Assembly (NCBI GenBank): GCA_000434995.1
Contig: FR895315.1
Coordinates: 1-49,788, forward strand
DNA: 49,788 nt
Direction of reading: 5' to 3'
Source: Firmicutes bacterium CAG:341
GTDB lineage: Bacteria > Bacillota > Clostridia > Oscillospirales > Acutalibacteraceae
Below the pieces are notes generated by a model. The model saw only the letters and a list, made by a program, of their open reading frames with translations. It made no database searches and had not been told where the DNA came from. Positions 42,502-49,788 of the stretch are shown piece after piece. Each line of letters opens with the position of its first letter. Position 1 is the stretch's first letter. The translations under genes were made by a program, and so were the position numbers.

Positions 42502-43692
42502 TTACTCCTTTTCTATTAAACCGTAATTTATTTTAGTCATAATGATTCTTGTAACGCTGTCTTCAATTTGTGAAAGTTCAATTCTTCCGTCTTTAACAGC
42601 CTTAACTATTGCACGAAGCTGAACACCTACATCGGTTGCACAAAGCATATCATTACCTGCCATAACAGCCCTGACTGCCACCTCGCCTTTGTCACCGCCT
42701 ACATAATCGCGAACACCGCTCATACCAAGCCCGTCACAAAGAATTATACCGTCATAATTCATATCATTTCTAATATAATTATGAAGTTTTTTTGAAAGTG
42801 ATGCCGGAACGCCCTTATCAAAATCATCAATAACATTATGAGAAACCATTAAAAACGGAACACCGGCATCTACGCCTGCTTTAAAAGGTTTCAAATCTCT
42901 TTCTTCAAAGCTTTCCCAACTTCTTTTATCAACACTCATTCCCGTATGGGTATTGGTATTATTGCCATAACCCGGAAAATGCTTTACACAGCTTAAAAGA
43001 TTATTTTCTTTCATAGTGCCAACTGTTTTTGAAACATATTCGCTGACACTGTCTGCATCCGTTGAAAAAGCGCGAGAATAGATATAATCGCTTCTTGAAT
43101 AAGGAACATCGGCAACAGGTGCTAAAACGGTATTTATTCCCAAATCAAGCATAAATTCGCTTTTATCTTTAGCGTCAGCTTCAACTGCCTGCCAACCGCC
43201 TTTTTGATAATTTGTAATACCTGCGTGAAAAGGTTCGCTCCTGTACTGGCTGAACTGCGACACACGGTTCACACCGCCGCCCTCTTCATCAACAGCCATA
43301 AACGCAGGAATTTTTGAAGCTTTTTGATATTCTTCAATTTCAGAGCGAGTGTTTGCAGGTGTTGAATTTTGGAAATTACGCGAAAACAAAATATATCCGC
43401 CAAATTGCCACCTTGCCATTTTTTTGAGCGGTTCTTCCTTTGGAATATAGTATAAAAGCATTTGACCTACCTTTTCATATAAGGTCATATTTTCAACCAT
43501 TTTCCTTGCCTGTGCTTCCACAGGGTTTGAATATGTTTTTTCTTCACTTTCGGTAACCTGATTTTCAATATTTTGTGTGGTATTTACAGGTGTTTCCTGC
43601 TTTGAATTATTAACAAGTAAAACATCAAATGATATTGCGCATATTAAAACAATTGCCAATACCGAAATTATAATTTTAACTGATTTTTTCAT
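42502..43692 (-). CDS. GH3 family glycosidase, NagZ-like
   Basis: A 396-residue protein with an N-terminal membrane or signal helix (about 5-27) and a GH3 TIM barrel (about 60-390) without a second domain, like NagZ beta-N-acetylhexosaminidases that trim muropeptides. AVDEEGGGVNR near 138, KHFPGYGN near 243 and the nucleophile Asp in ILCDGLGMSGV near 320 are present. In the acid/base loop the expected Asp-Thr-His reads Asn-Thr-His, so activity may be altered. It probably acts outside the membrane. The start codon overlaps the stop of the upstream ComM-like gene by 1 nt. Confidence 0.85.
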   Translation of the reverse strand: MKKSVKIIISVLAIVLICAISFDVLLVNNSKQETPVNTTQNIENQVTESEEKTYSNPVEAQARKMVENMTLYEKVGQMLLYYIPKEEPLKKMARWQFGGYILFSRNFQNSTPANTRSEIEEYQKASKIPAFMAVDEEGGGVNRVSQFSQYRSEPFHAGITNYQKGGWQAVEADAKDKSEFMLDLGINTVLAPVADVPYSRSDYIYSRAFSTDADSVSEYVSKTVGTMKENNLLSCVKHFPGYGNNTNTHTGMSVDKRSWESFEERDLKPFKAGVDAGVPFLMVSHNVIDDFDKGVPASLSKKLHNYIRNDMNYDGIILCDGLGMSGVRDYVGGDKGEVAVRAVMAGNDMLCATDVGVQLRAIVKAVKDGRIELSQIEDSVTRIIMTKINYGLIEKE

Positions 43693-45218
43693 TATTCATC
43701 CCAATACTTTCTGTCAAGTGTACGAAATTGAAGTGCTTCGGCAATATGTTCAAGCTTTATTTCCTTGCTTTCAGCCAAATCAGCAATCGTTCTTGCAAGG
43801 CGAAGTACTTTATCATAAGCACGCGCGCTCATTGCAAATGAATCAAAACTTTCGTGCAAAAGATTGTCTGCTTCCTCACTTAAAACACAACACTCTTTTG
43901 TAATTTTCGGAGTCATTTTTGCGTTGCAGGTAATATCTGTACCCTCAAATCTTTTTCGCTGTATTTCCCTTGCTTTATCAACTCGTTTTTTAATATCTCG
44001 GCTCTTTTCGCCCTCACTGTTGTTTGAAAGTTCATCATATTCAACAGGTGAAACCTCAACATGAATATCAATTCTGTCAAGAAGCGGGCCGGATACTTTA
44101 TCTTTATATCTTTTTTTAGCCGCATCCGAACAGGTGCACGGTTTTGACGGATGGCCGAAATATCCACAAGGGCAGGGATTCATAGCAGCAACAAGCATTA
44201 TGCTTGAAGGATATGTAAAAGTTCCTGCTGTTCTTGACACGGTAACAACACCGTCTTCAAGCGGCTGGCGCAATGATTCCTTTGCTCTTCTGTCAAATTC
44301 GGGAAATTCATCCATAAACATTACGCCATTATGAGCAAGGCTTATTTCACCCGGCTTTGGGTTAGCACCGCCACCGGTAAGTGCTTGGGCAGATACCGTA
44401 TGGTGCGGTGATCGAAAAGGCCTTTTTGAAACAAGTGATTTGCCCTTTGGTATTTTGCCGGCAATTGAATACACTTTTGATGTTTCAAGCTTTTCTTCAA
44501 AAGTCATATCAGGCAAAATTGTAGGCAATCTTTTTGCAAGCATTGATTTACCCGAACCCGGAGGCCCGATAAGCAGGCAATTATGCCCGCCTGCCGCAGC
44601 AATTTCAAGCGCTCTTTTGGCTTGGTCCTGCCCTTTAACATCACTGAAATCAATATTATATTCGTACTTAACATCCTCATCAAAATTATACTTAACTGCT
44701 TTAATAGGCTTTTCATTTTTGATATGCAGCAGCACATCTTTAATATGTGATGCAGGGTAAACTTCAACCCCGTCAACCACACTGCCCTCATATGCATTTT
44801 CTTCAGGAACGAATACTTTGTTTATCCCCTGCTCTTTAGCACTCATAATCATCGGCAAAATGCCCCTTGCACTCCTGATTTCACCGTCAAGCGCAAGTTC
44901 ACCTATAAATGCATAATCATCAACATTTTCTTTTATTTGCCCGCTTGATTTAAGTATTGCAATTAAAACAGGCAGGTCATATAACGCGCCTTCTTTTTTT
45001 ATATCGGCAGGTGCAATATTTACGGTAATTCTTGAAAGCGGAAATTCCAACTTGCAGTTTTTAATAGTTGACCTTACTCTTTCTCTGCTTTCTTTAACTA
45101 CCGTATCAGGCAAGCCCACCACATCAAATCTCGGAAGTCCGGAGCTAATATCACATTCAACGGTAACAGCAAATGCTTCCATACCCGAAATGCCAAGACT
45201 TTTAACTTTTGAATACAT
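43692..45218 (-). CDS. comM: ComM/YifB family Mg-chelatase-like AAA+ ATPase
   Basis: A 508-residue protein of the YifB/ComM family. It has an N-terminal Lon-like S5 fold (1-170), an AAA+ core with Walker A GPPGSGKSMLAKR near 219 and sensor regions (LAHNGVMFMDEFPEF as Walker B), a CPCG..GH.....C metal motif (NPCPCGYFGHPSKPC) and the C-terminal Mg-chelatase helix domain. In Gram-negatives ComM is a branch-migration helicase in natural transformation; the Firmicutes role is less clear. The upstream region (45219-45257) is short and its promoter is not obvious. Confidence 0.93.
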   Translation of the reverse strand: MYSKVKSLGISGMEAFAVTVECDISSGLPRFDVVGLPDTVVKESRERVRSTIKNCKLEFPLSRITVNIAPADIKKEGALYDLPVLIAILKSSGQIKENVDDYAFIGELALDGEIRSARGILPMIMSAKEQGINKVFVPEENAYEGSVVDGVEVYPASHIKDVLLHIKNEKPIKAVKYNFDEDVKYEYNIDFSDVKGQDQAKRALEIAAAGGHNCLLIGPPGSGKSMLAKRLPTILPDMTFEEKLETSKVYSIAGKIPKGKSLVSKRPFRSPHHTVSAQALTGGGANPKPGEISLAHNGVMFMDEFPEFDRRAKESLRQPLEDGVVTVSRTAGTFTYPSSIMLVAAMNPCPCGYFGHPSKPCTCSDAAKKRYKDKVSGPLLDRIDIHVEVSPVEYDELSNNSEGEKSRDIKKRVDKAREIQRKRFEGTDITCNAKMTPKITKECCVLSEEADNLLHESFDSFAMSARAYDKVLRLARTIADLAESKEIKLEHIAEALQFRTLDRKYWDE

Positions 45219-45257
45219 TTTTCATCACCGAGATAATTATAACATTTAATAAGAATA

Positions 45258-45286
45258 TTGACAATATATTTTATAAAGGTTAAAAT
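45258..45286 (+). promoter_or_regulatory. Promoter of the phosphoglucomutase gene
   Basis: TTGACA (45258-45263), 17 nt, TAAAAT (45281-45286), 33 nt before the ATG. Confidence 0.75.
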
Positions 45287-45318
45287 ATAATTATAATAAT
45301 ATTTAAGGGTGTGTTTTT

Positions 45319-47037
45319 ATGAACAACATTAACGAGCTTTATAACCTTTGGCTTGAAAAAGCCACAGCTGACCCGGATTTAAAAAAAGAACTTCTTGGTA
45401 TAAAGGGTAATGACGATGAAGTTTTAGACAGATTTTACCGCAGCCTTGAATTCGGTACAGCAGGGCTTAGGGGCGTAATCGGTGCAGGAACTAACAGAAT
45501 GAACTATTACACCGTCGGCAGAGCAACACAAGGCCTTGCCGATTTTCTTAACAAGCATTTTGAAAACCCGTCAATCGCAATCGGCTATGATTCAAGAATC
45601 AAATCGGAATACTTTTCTGTTGAAGCAGCTAAAACTCTTGCCGCAAACGGTATCAAAGTTTATCTTTATGAAGAACTTGAGCCTACACCTTGCCTTTCAT
45701 TCGCAATCAGGCATTTTAAAACATCAAGCGGTATTATTCTCACCGCTTCACACAACCCTGCAAAATATAACGGATACAAATGCTATAATGAAAACGGATA
45801 TCAAATGACAGACGAGGAAGCTAGCGAAACATACGATTTCATTCAAAAGGTCGATTACTTCACCGGAATCAAAACAATGGATTTTGACGAAGCAAAAGAA
45901 AAAGGCCTTATTGAATATATGGGGCAAGATGTTATTGACTTATTCCTTGATGAAGTTATCAAGCAATGCGTTAATATGGGCATATGTGAAAAAGCAAACT
46001 TAAATGTAATTTACACACCGCTTAACGGTACAGGCAACAAGCCGGTCAGAAAAATTCTTGACAGAATAGGTGTTAAAAATATTCACATTGTTCCCGAGCA
46101 GGAAAATCCTGACGGTAACTTCCCAACCTGCCCATTCCCTAATCCTGAAATCAAGCAGGCATTTGAATGTGCATTAAAACTTGCTGAAAATGTTAAGCCT
46201 GATTTACTTCTTGCAACTGACCCTGACTGTGACAGAGTCGGCATTGCAGTAAATAACGGTAACGGTGAATTTCAGCTTATGACGGGCAATGAAGTAGGCG
46301 CAATGCTTCTTAATTATCTTTTATCACAGAAAAAGGAGCAAGGCACACTCAGCAAAAACTCAATTGCCGTTAAATCTTTTGTATCAACCGACCTTGCAGA
46401 AGTTATTGCAAAGAAATATAACTGCACATTTAAAAATCTTCTCACCGGCTTCAAGTATATAGGCGAGCTTATCACCCAGCTTGAAAGCGAGGGCAGAAGC
46501 GAAGATTTTGTTATGGGATTTGAAGAATCATACGGTTACCTTGCAGGCACACACGCAAGGGATAAAGACGCAGTTGTTGCATCAATGCTCATTTGCGAAA
46601 TGGCAGCTTATTATAAGGCACAGGGCAAAACCCTTATTGATGTAATGAATGGGCTTTATGATGAATTCGGATATTATTGCAACACCGTACAAAGCTACAC
46701 ATTTGAAGGTGCGTCGGGTATGGAAAAAATGGCTGCAATTATGGATGGTTTAAGAGTTAACAAGCCTTCATCATTTGCAGGTTATGAAGTGACAAAAATT
46801 GATGATTACAAAACTTCAAAATCCACCGATGTTAAAACAGGCGAAGAAAGTGAAATTACACTTCCGAAATCAAATGTACTTGCTTACACTCTTACAGACG
46901 GCAACAAAGTAATCGTTCGCCCGTCAGGTACAGAGCCGAAAATCAAAGCATATATTACAGCAATCGGCACAAGTGAGGAAAATGCAAAGCAAATTGCACA
47001 AAAATTACTTAAAGACGCCGATGAACTAATGAAATAA
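45319..47037 (+). CDS. pgcA: Alpha-phosphoglucomutase
   Basis: Interconverts glucose-1-phosphate and glucose-6-phosphate. The 572 residues match the PgcA type of Firmicutes: FGTAGLRGVIGAGTNRMN (45-62), active Ser144 in TASHNPAKYNGYK, metal-binding DPDCDRVG near 300, sugar-binding GFEESYGYL near 400 and phosphate-binding RPSGTEPKIK near 535. It provides UDP-glucose and glycogen precursors and fits the sugar-degrading gene set. AAGGGTG lies upstream of the ATG. A 31-codon small ORF follows with its ribosome binding site overlapping the stop. Confidence 0.95.
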   Translation: MNNINELYNLWLEKATADPDLKKELLGIKGNDDEVLDRFYRSLEFGTAGLRGVIGAGTNRMNYYTVGRATQGLADFLNKHFENPSIAIGYDSRIKSEYFSVEAAKTLAANGIKVYLYEELEPTPCLSFAIRHFKTSSGIILTASHNPAKYNGYKCYNENGYQMTDEEASETYDFIQKVDYFTGIKTMDFDEAKEKGLIEYMGQDVIDLFLDEVIKQCVNMGICEKANLNVIYTPLNGTGNKPVRKILDRIGVKNIHIVPEQENPDGNFPTCPFPNPEIKQAFECALKLAENVKPDLLLATDPDCDRVGIAVNNGNGEFQLMTGNEVGAMLLNYLLSQKKEQGTLSKNSIAVKSFVSTDLAEVIAKKYNCTFKNLLTGFKYIGELITQLESEGRSEDFVMGFEESYGYLAGTHARDKDAVVASMLICEMAAYYKAQGKTLIDVMNGLYDEFGYYCNTVQSYTFEGASGMEKMAAIMDGLRVNKPSSFAGYEVTKIDDYKTSKSTDVKTGEESEITLPKSNVLAYTLTDGNKVIVRPSGTEPKIKAYITAIGTSEENAKQIAQKLLKDADELMK

Positions 47038-47050
47038 GGAGATATAAACA

Positions 47051-47146
47051 GTGCAACAAAAATGGGTTAAAGTAACCGCCATTATTTTAGCGGCTCTTAT
47101 GGCTGTCAGCGGCCTTGGCGTAGGCCTCGTAGCATTTATAAAATAA
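47051..47146 (+). CDS. 31-residue single-helix membrane peptide
   Basis: A small ORF with GTG start 9 nt after TAAGGAG, whose first bases are the stop codon of pgcA, so translation is probably coupled. The product reads (M)QQKWVKVTAIILAALMAV, then SGLGVGLVAFIK: two Lys, a ~22-residue hydrophobic helix and a final Lys. The layout resembles small single-span proteins such as Prli42, but no homology can be claimed by eye. Function unknown. Confidence 0.6.
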   Translation: MQQKWVKVTAIILAALMAVSGLGVGLVAFIK

Positions 47147-47267
47147 CAAGAAAAAATAACCACCGGTCAACCGGTGGCCTCCCCTACGAAATTTGTTTCA
47201 TTTTCAGATAAACAAATAACTCTAGGAATAAAATGCAAAACACTTTTATAAAGGAGACTGTCATTTT
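47147..47267 (+). other. Intergenic region with a GC-rich hairpin
   Basis: CCACCGG/CCGGTGG (47160-47166 / 47171-47177, loop TCAA) forms a stable stem that stands out in AT-rich DNA. It has no T tract on the plus strand but is followed by T-rich sequence if read on the minus strand. It may be a processing or RNA-stability element after pgcA. No gene is seen. Confidence 0.4.
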
Positions 47268-47588
47268 ATGTACGAAAAAATGAATAAGCTTGTAAGAGAT
47301 AATATACCTAACATAATAGAGCAAAAAGGAGATAAACCGGATTTTGTGATTCTTGATTCCTACGATTACTATAATGAATTAAAGAAAAAGCTTTCGGAAG
47401 AATTAACTGAATTTAATGAATCCGATGATATCTTGGAATTATGCGACCTTGTTGAGGTAATAAGTGCTATTTTGGATTACAGAAACATTAACGGCAAAGA
47501 ATTTGAAGAAATGCGTTCTAAGAAAAACAAAACCAACGGCAAGTTTAAGGACAAAATATTTCTTAACGGTGTTCATCGAATGTCATAA
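47268..47588 (+). CDS. MazG-like / phosphoribosyl-ATP pyrophosphohydrolase-fold protein
   Basis: A 106-residue all-alpha NTP-PPase fold protein. It shows the KLVRDNIPNIIEQKG opening (7-21), then LKKKLSEELTEF and ELCDLVEVISAILDY, the E-x2-E ... E-x2-D metal pattern of MazG-like enzymes that hydrolyse unusual NTPs or dNTPs. The third acidic pair is slightly changed (ELCDLVEV). GGAG lies 11 nt before the ATG. No partner enzyme is adjacent, so the nucleotide substrate is unknown. Confidence 0.75.
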   Translation: MYEKMNKLVRDNIPNIIEQKGDKPDFVILDSYDYYNELKKKLSEELTEFNESDDILELCDLVEVISAILDYRNINGKEFEEMRSKKNKTNGKFKDKIFLNGVHRMS

Positions 47589-47599
47589 CTATATTTCGC

Positions 47600-47701
47600 T
47601 GAAAATGATAATAAAAGTAACATTTTCTTTAACAGTATTGACGAGGTTATGAATCACGAAATAAACGGCAACAAATCAATTGATATTTGCACTGAAATAT
47701 A
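47600..47701 (+). pseudogene. Possible 3' remnant of a gene
   Basis: The frame from about 47594 is open and reads protein-like (YFAENDNKSNIFFN, then SIDEVMNHEINGNKSIDICT) to a TAG at 47700-47702, but it has no start codon with a ribosome binding site and follows closely on the MazG-like stop. It may be the tail of a degraded gene or a chance open stretch. Confidence 0.3.
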
Positions 47702-47730
47702 GGTTCTTGACAGACCGAGTGCATAAAAGC

Positions 47731-47762
47731 AAAAATGACTGTTCAAATGAACAGTCATTTTT
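47731..47762. terminator. Bidirectional terminator
   Basis: A 15-bp stem (AAAAATGACTGTTCA 47731-47745 / 47748-47762) with a 2-nt apparent loop (the real loop is larger) and T/A runs on both sides, between the MazG-like gene and the glycosylase gene. Confidence 0.85.
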
Positions 47763-48238
47763 TATCTTAATTCGTTTTTCCACTCATCACAAAGCCTATC
47801 AAGCGACCACTGTGCATTTGCGGGGCTTGTTGACGGCAAGCACACAGCTTTAATATTAGTTTCAGGTTCAATATACTTTTTATAAAGTGTGTCTGCCTTT
47901 TTACCGTTTGTTATAATTTTTTGAATATTTGCCGCTGCAAGTATTTTTGAAATGTCGTTTGGCACTGCATTTTTTATACTGCTGTCAGATGAGCCTGTTA
48001 TATCACAAGAGTGAATAACATCCCACAGTGCAACACCGTTTGAAAGCAATAATTTCTTTTTCTCATCAATCGTTTGCGGCAATGCGCAATCAAAGCAATT
48101 TGAAAGCACTTTCCAAAACCTATTTTGCTTATGACCGTAGAAAAAGCCCTCTTCCCTTGATTTTACGCTTGGAAACGAGCCTAACACAAGCACGCGCGAA
48201 TTATTATCATACACAGGTGAAATAGTATGAAGTACCAT
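47762..48238 (-). CDS. DNA-deoxyinosine (hypoxanthine) glycosylase, UDG superfamily
   Basis: A 158-residue DNA repair enzyme that excises deaminated adenine. The family signature is present: VLVLGSFPSVKSREEGFFYG (17-36), HKQNRFWKVL (37-46), LWDVIHSCDITGSSDSSI with the catalytic region near 73, and LPSTSPANA near 134. The start ATG (48238) overlaps the stop of the upstream XRE regulator by 1 nt (TAATG), which signals translational coupling. It is the last gene before the terminator. Confidence 0.88.
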   Translation of the reverse strand: MVLHTISPVYDNNSRVLVLGSFPSVKSREEGFFYGHKQNRFWKVLSNCFDCALPQTIDEKKKLLLSNGVALWDVIHSCDITGSSDSSIKNAVPNDISKILAAANIQKIITNGKKADTLYKKYIEPETNIKAVCLPSTSPANAQWSLDRLCDEWKNELR

Positions 48239-49668
48239 TACATTTCTCCTTTAGAATGCTGTGCGCTCAGTTCTAAAATAATATTTGAAACATATTGGCT
48301 TGAAAATTCATCCGAGTAAACAGTCTTACTTTCAATAAGGTATTTTTCCAAATTCATAAAATCTTTGAAAATATTTTCATCGTCTATCGAGCAAAGCCAT
48401 TCGCCCATAAAGCTTTGAGCATTATCTTTATTACCCTGCCTTATTCCGCAAACAGTCAAAACTCCGATTTTTTCAACCTGAATATCATATGAATTATAAT
48501 TGAATTTTGTAGGATTTAAAATATAAGTTTTATATTTACCGTTATTATCAATATTATCTTTAACAGATTTTAAAAGTTTAATTCTGCTTTCAACATCAAC
48601 CGGAAGAAGATAATCACGGGGAATTTCATAAATAATTCCGTCTTTTGCAAATCTGTTTATTGATTCAATAGTAACAAAATTGGAAAAATGCGAATAATCA
48701 ATATTATAATGATTAAGCACAGCTCTAATCAGCAATTCTTTATCAGGCAAATTTGGTGCGGCGTTTTTGTTGAGAATATCATAATCAAGGCAAGGGGTAA
48801 CGCAAAAATCAGGAGTAAATGAAAGCTCCGACGAGCTGTTGTGCATTGATGTGAGAGTTCGCATAAGATCAACTGCATTTGAAAATGAAGTGACGGGATT
48901 TTCGCCTTTTTCATACAACGCCATAAATTTTCGGGTATGAACATTGATAATTTTATCATCAAAACTAACTATTGCATTATTAAATTCCGCATCAAAAAGC
49001 ATTATCTTTTTATCCGTAAGTATAAAATACGGAAAGAAGTCATTTGTATTCAGCGAGCTGAGTTCAACATCCTTTATCACCGAAAAATCGGTATATCCAA
49101 GCTCTGCAAAATCACAAATAGTAAAATATGTACTGATATTATGAATTGACACACCGTTATCAGTCAAAAAAATATGCTTGTAATCAATATTTTTATAATC
49201 ATCATGTTTTAAAAAATCATATAAAACATCAAGGCTTTCTTCAGCTTCAGTCGGAATATTGGTATAAATAAACGAAAGCTCATCCTTATTTTCAATAATT
49301 CTGTAAAGAACTGAAAGCAAATTTGCTTTTCCGAGATACATTCTTCTGTTTTCATCATATTTAATGGGAGCAATAGAATCATTACGCCTTATTTTTCTTG
49401 ATAAATGCTCCATTATGTATTCCATTCTTTCAACTTGGTCACTTGAAAAATCCTTTAATCTGTAAAGTGCAATCAGATTTTCATTTTGCGACTCGCTCAA
49501 GAGCTTTGATTTTAAAATATTATCAAACTTCGCTTCACTTAATTCTTTTCTTCCGGATAATACATTGCTCAGCCACGCTCTGTCAATTTTGCATTTACCT
49601 GCAAACTCGTTGATTGAATACCCGTTTTTACTTATATATTCCCTTAATACCTCTCCAAATTTTGACAC
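48238..49668 (-). CDS. XRE-type HTH protein with large unknown C-terminal domain
   Basis: A 476-residue protein. Residues 1-60 form a helix-turn-helix: FGEVLREYISKNGYSINEFA then CKIDRAWLSNVLSGRKELS. The remaining ~410 residues have no domain I recognise; they are soluble, mixed alpha/beta, with ELSFIYTNIP near 140 and CVTPCLDYD near 305. The size suggests a ligand sensor rather than a simple repressor. The true start is GTG 49668, 6 nt after GGAGG; the longer ORF from 49728 reads through the leader. It is translationally coupled to the deoxyinosine glycosylase, so DNA damage or nucleotide sensing is a possible theme. Confidence 0.7.
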   Translation of the reverse strand: MSKFGEVLREYISKNGYSINEFAGKCKIDRAWLSNVLSGRKELSEAKFDNILKSKLLSESQNENLIALYRLKDFSSDQVERMEYIMEHLSRKIRRNDSIAPIKYDENRRMYLGKANLLSVLYRIIENKDELSFIYTNIPTEAEESLDVLYDFLKHDDYKNIDYKHIFLTDNGVSIHNISTYFTICDFAELGYTDFSVIKDVELSSLNTNDFFPYFILTDKKIMLFDAEFNNAIVSFDDKIINVHTRKFMALYEKGENPVTSFSNAVDLMRTLTSMHNSSSELSFTPDFCVTPCLDYDILNKNAAPNLPDKELLIRAVLNHYNIDYSHFSNFVTIESINRFAKDGIIYEIPRDYLLPVDVESRIKLLKSVKDNIDNNGKYKTYILNPTKFNYNSYDIQVEKIGVLTVCGIRQGNKDNAQSFMGEWLCSIDDENIFKDFMNLEKYLIESKTVYSDEFSSQYVSNIILELSAQHSKGEM

Positions 49669-49788
49669 AATAATCCTCCAAAAAGCTAATATAAAAAATA
49701 TTATACTATTTTCTATTGTTTTTTTCAAGAATCATAATATTTAAAACATCTGAAATTGTAAAAAACAAATAGATTAAGATGCGCTATC

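Noticed and set aside
47160..47177. CCACCGG/CCGGTGG hairpin as a pgcA terminator
   Set aside because: No T tract follows on the plus strand. It is kept only as an unexplained hairpin.

Overview
The window is about 50 kb of AT-rich DNA from a Gram-positive, anaerobic, gut-type member of the Clostridia, most likely Oscillospiraceae/Ruminococcaceae. The evidence is strong GGAGG ribosome binding sites, TTGACA-17-TATAAT promoters, short U-tailed terminators, the efp/CD1247-type zinc protein/rpsU/nrdR/yhaM/prmA housekeeping set, VanZ and PASTA proteins, and a cotJA-cotJB pair that implies sporulation. The genus call is inference; no rRNA or other marker fixes it.

Layout. 1-6.1 kb: a CpsB-type PHP phosphatase facing a large six-hairpin glycoside hydrolase, a membrane-anchored metallophosphoesterase and a GtrA-like membrane protein. 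6.1-9.6 kb: rpsU, type II dehydroquinase, efp, an acidic zinc-ribbon protein, a small lipoprotein and a convergent lactate/malate dehydrogenase. 9.6-14.1 kb: a MacB/LolD-like ABC system made of ATPase, surface-anchored CARDB-like repeat protein and FtsX-type permease, plus VanZ, then tRNA-Arg(CCG). 14.2-19.1 kb: a second anchored phosphoesterase, a zinc-ribbon/degenerate-kinase/PASTA protein, yhaM and prmA. 19.1-23.8 kb (minus strand): dut, a DMT exporter coupled to a GH51 arabinofuranosidase, and a PutP-type symporter. 23.9-26.6 kb: orphan mazF, cotJA-cotJB, a tandem 117-bp palindromic repeat array that runs into the 3' end of a secreted CAP/FN3 protein, and nrdR. 26.7-29.7 kb: aminotransferase, sugar isomerase and DMT transporter. 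30-33.9 kb: iolG-iolD-iolE. 34-37.9 kb: TSCPD protein, GH36-like enzyme, zinc-ribbon signal peptidase I and a MIF-family tautomerase. 38-41.8 kb: an autoregulated YtrA-type GntR/ABC operon. 41.8-45.2 kb: LUD protein, GH3 enzyme and ComM-like ATPase. 45.3-49.8 kb: phosphoglucomutase, a 31-residue membrane peptide, a MazG-like protein, and an XRE-type regulator overlapping a DNA-deoxyinosine glycosylase gene.

The genes fit a saccharolytic lifestyle. Four different glycoside hydrolases, inositol catabolism genes, sugar isomerases and phosphoglucomutase sit among housekeeping genes. There is no prophage, CRISPR array, transposase or recognisable defence island.

The best candidates for something under-described are the 117-bp MITE-like array next to cotJAB, the PASTA protein whose kinase motifs are all degraded, the zinc-ribbon/signal peptidase fusion, the unknown XRE sensor coupled to a DNA glycosylase, and the surface-anchored CARDB component between a MacB-like ATPase and permease. 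All functional calls come from reading motifs by eye; no database search was run.
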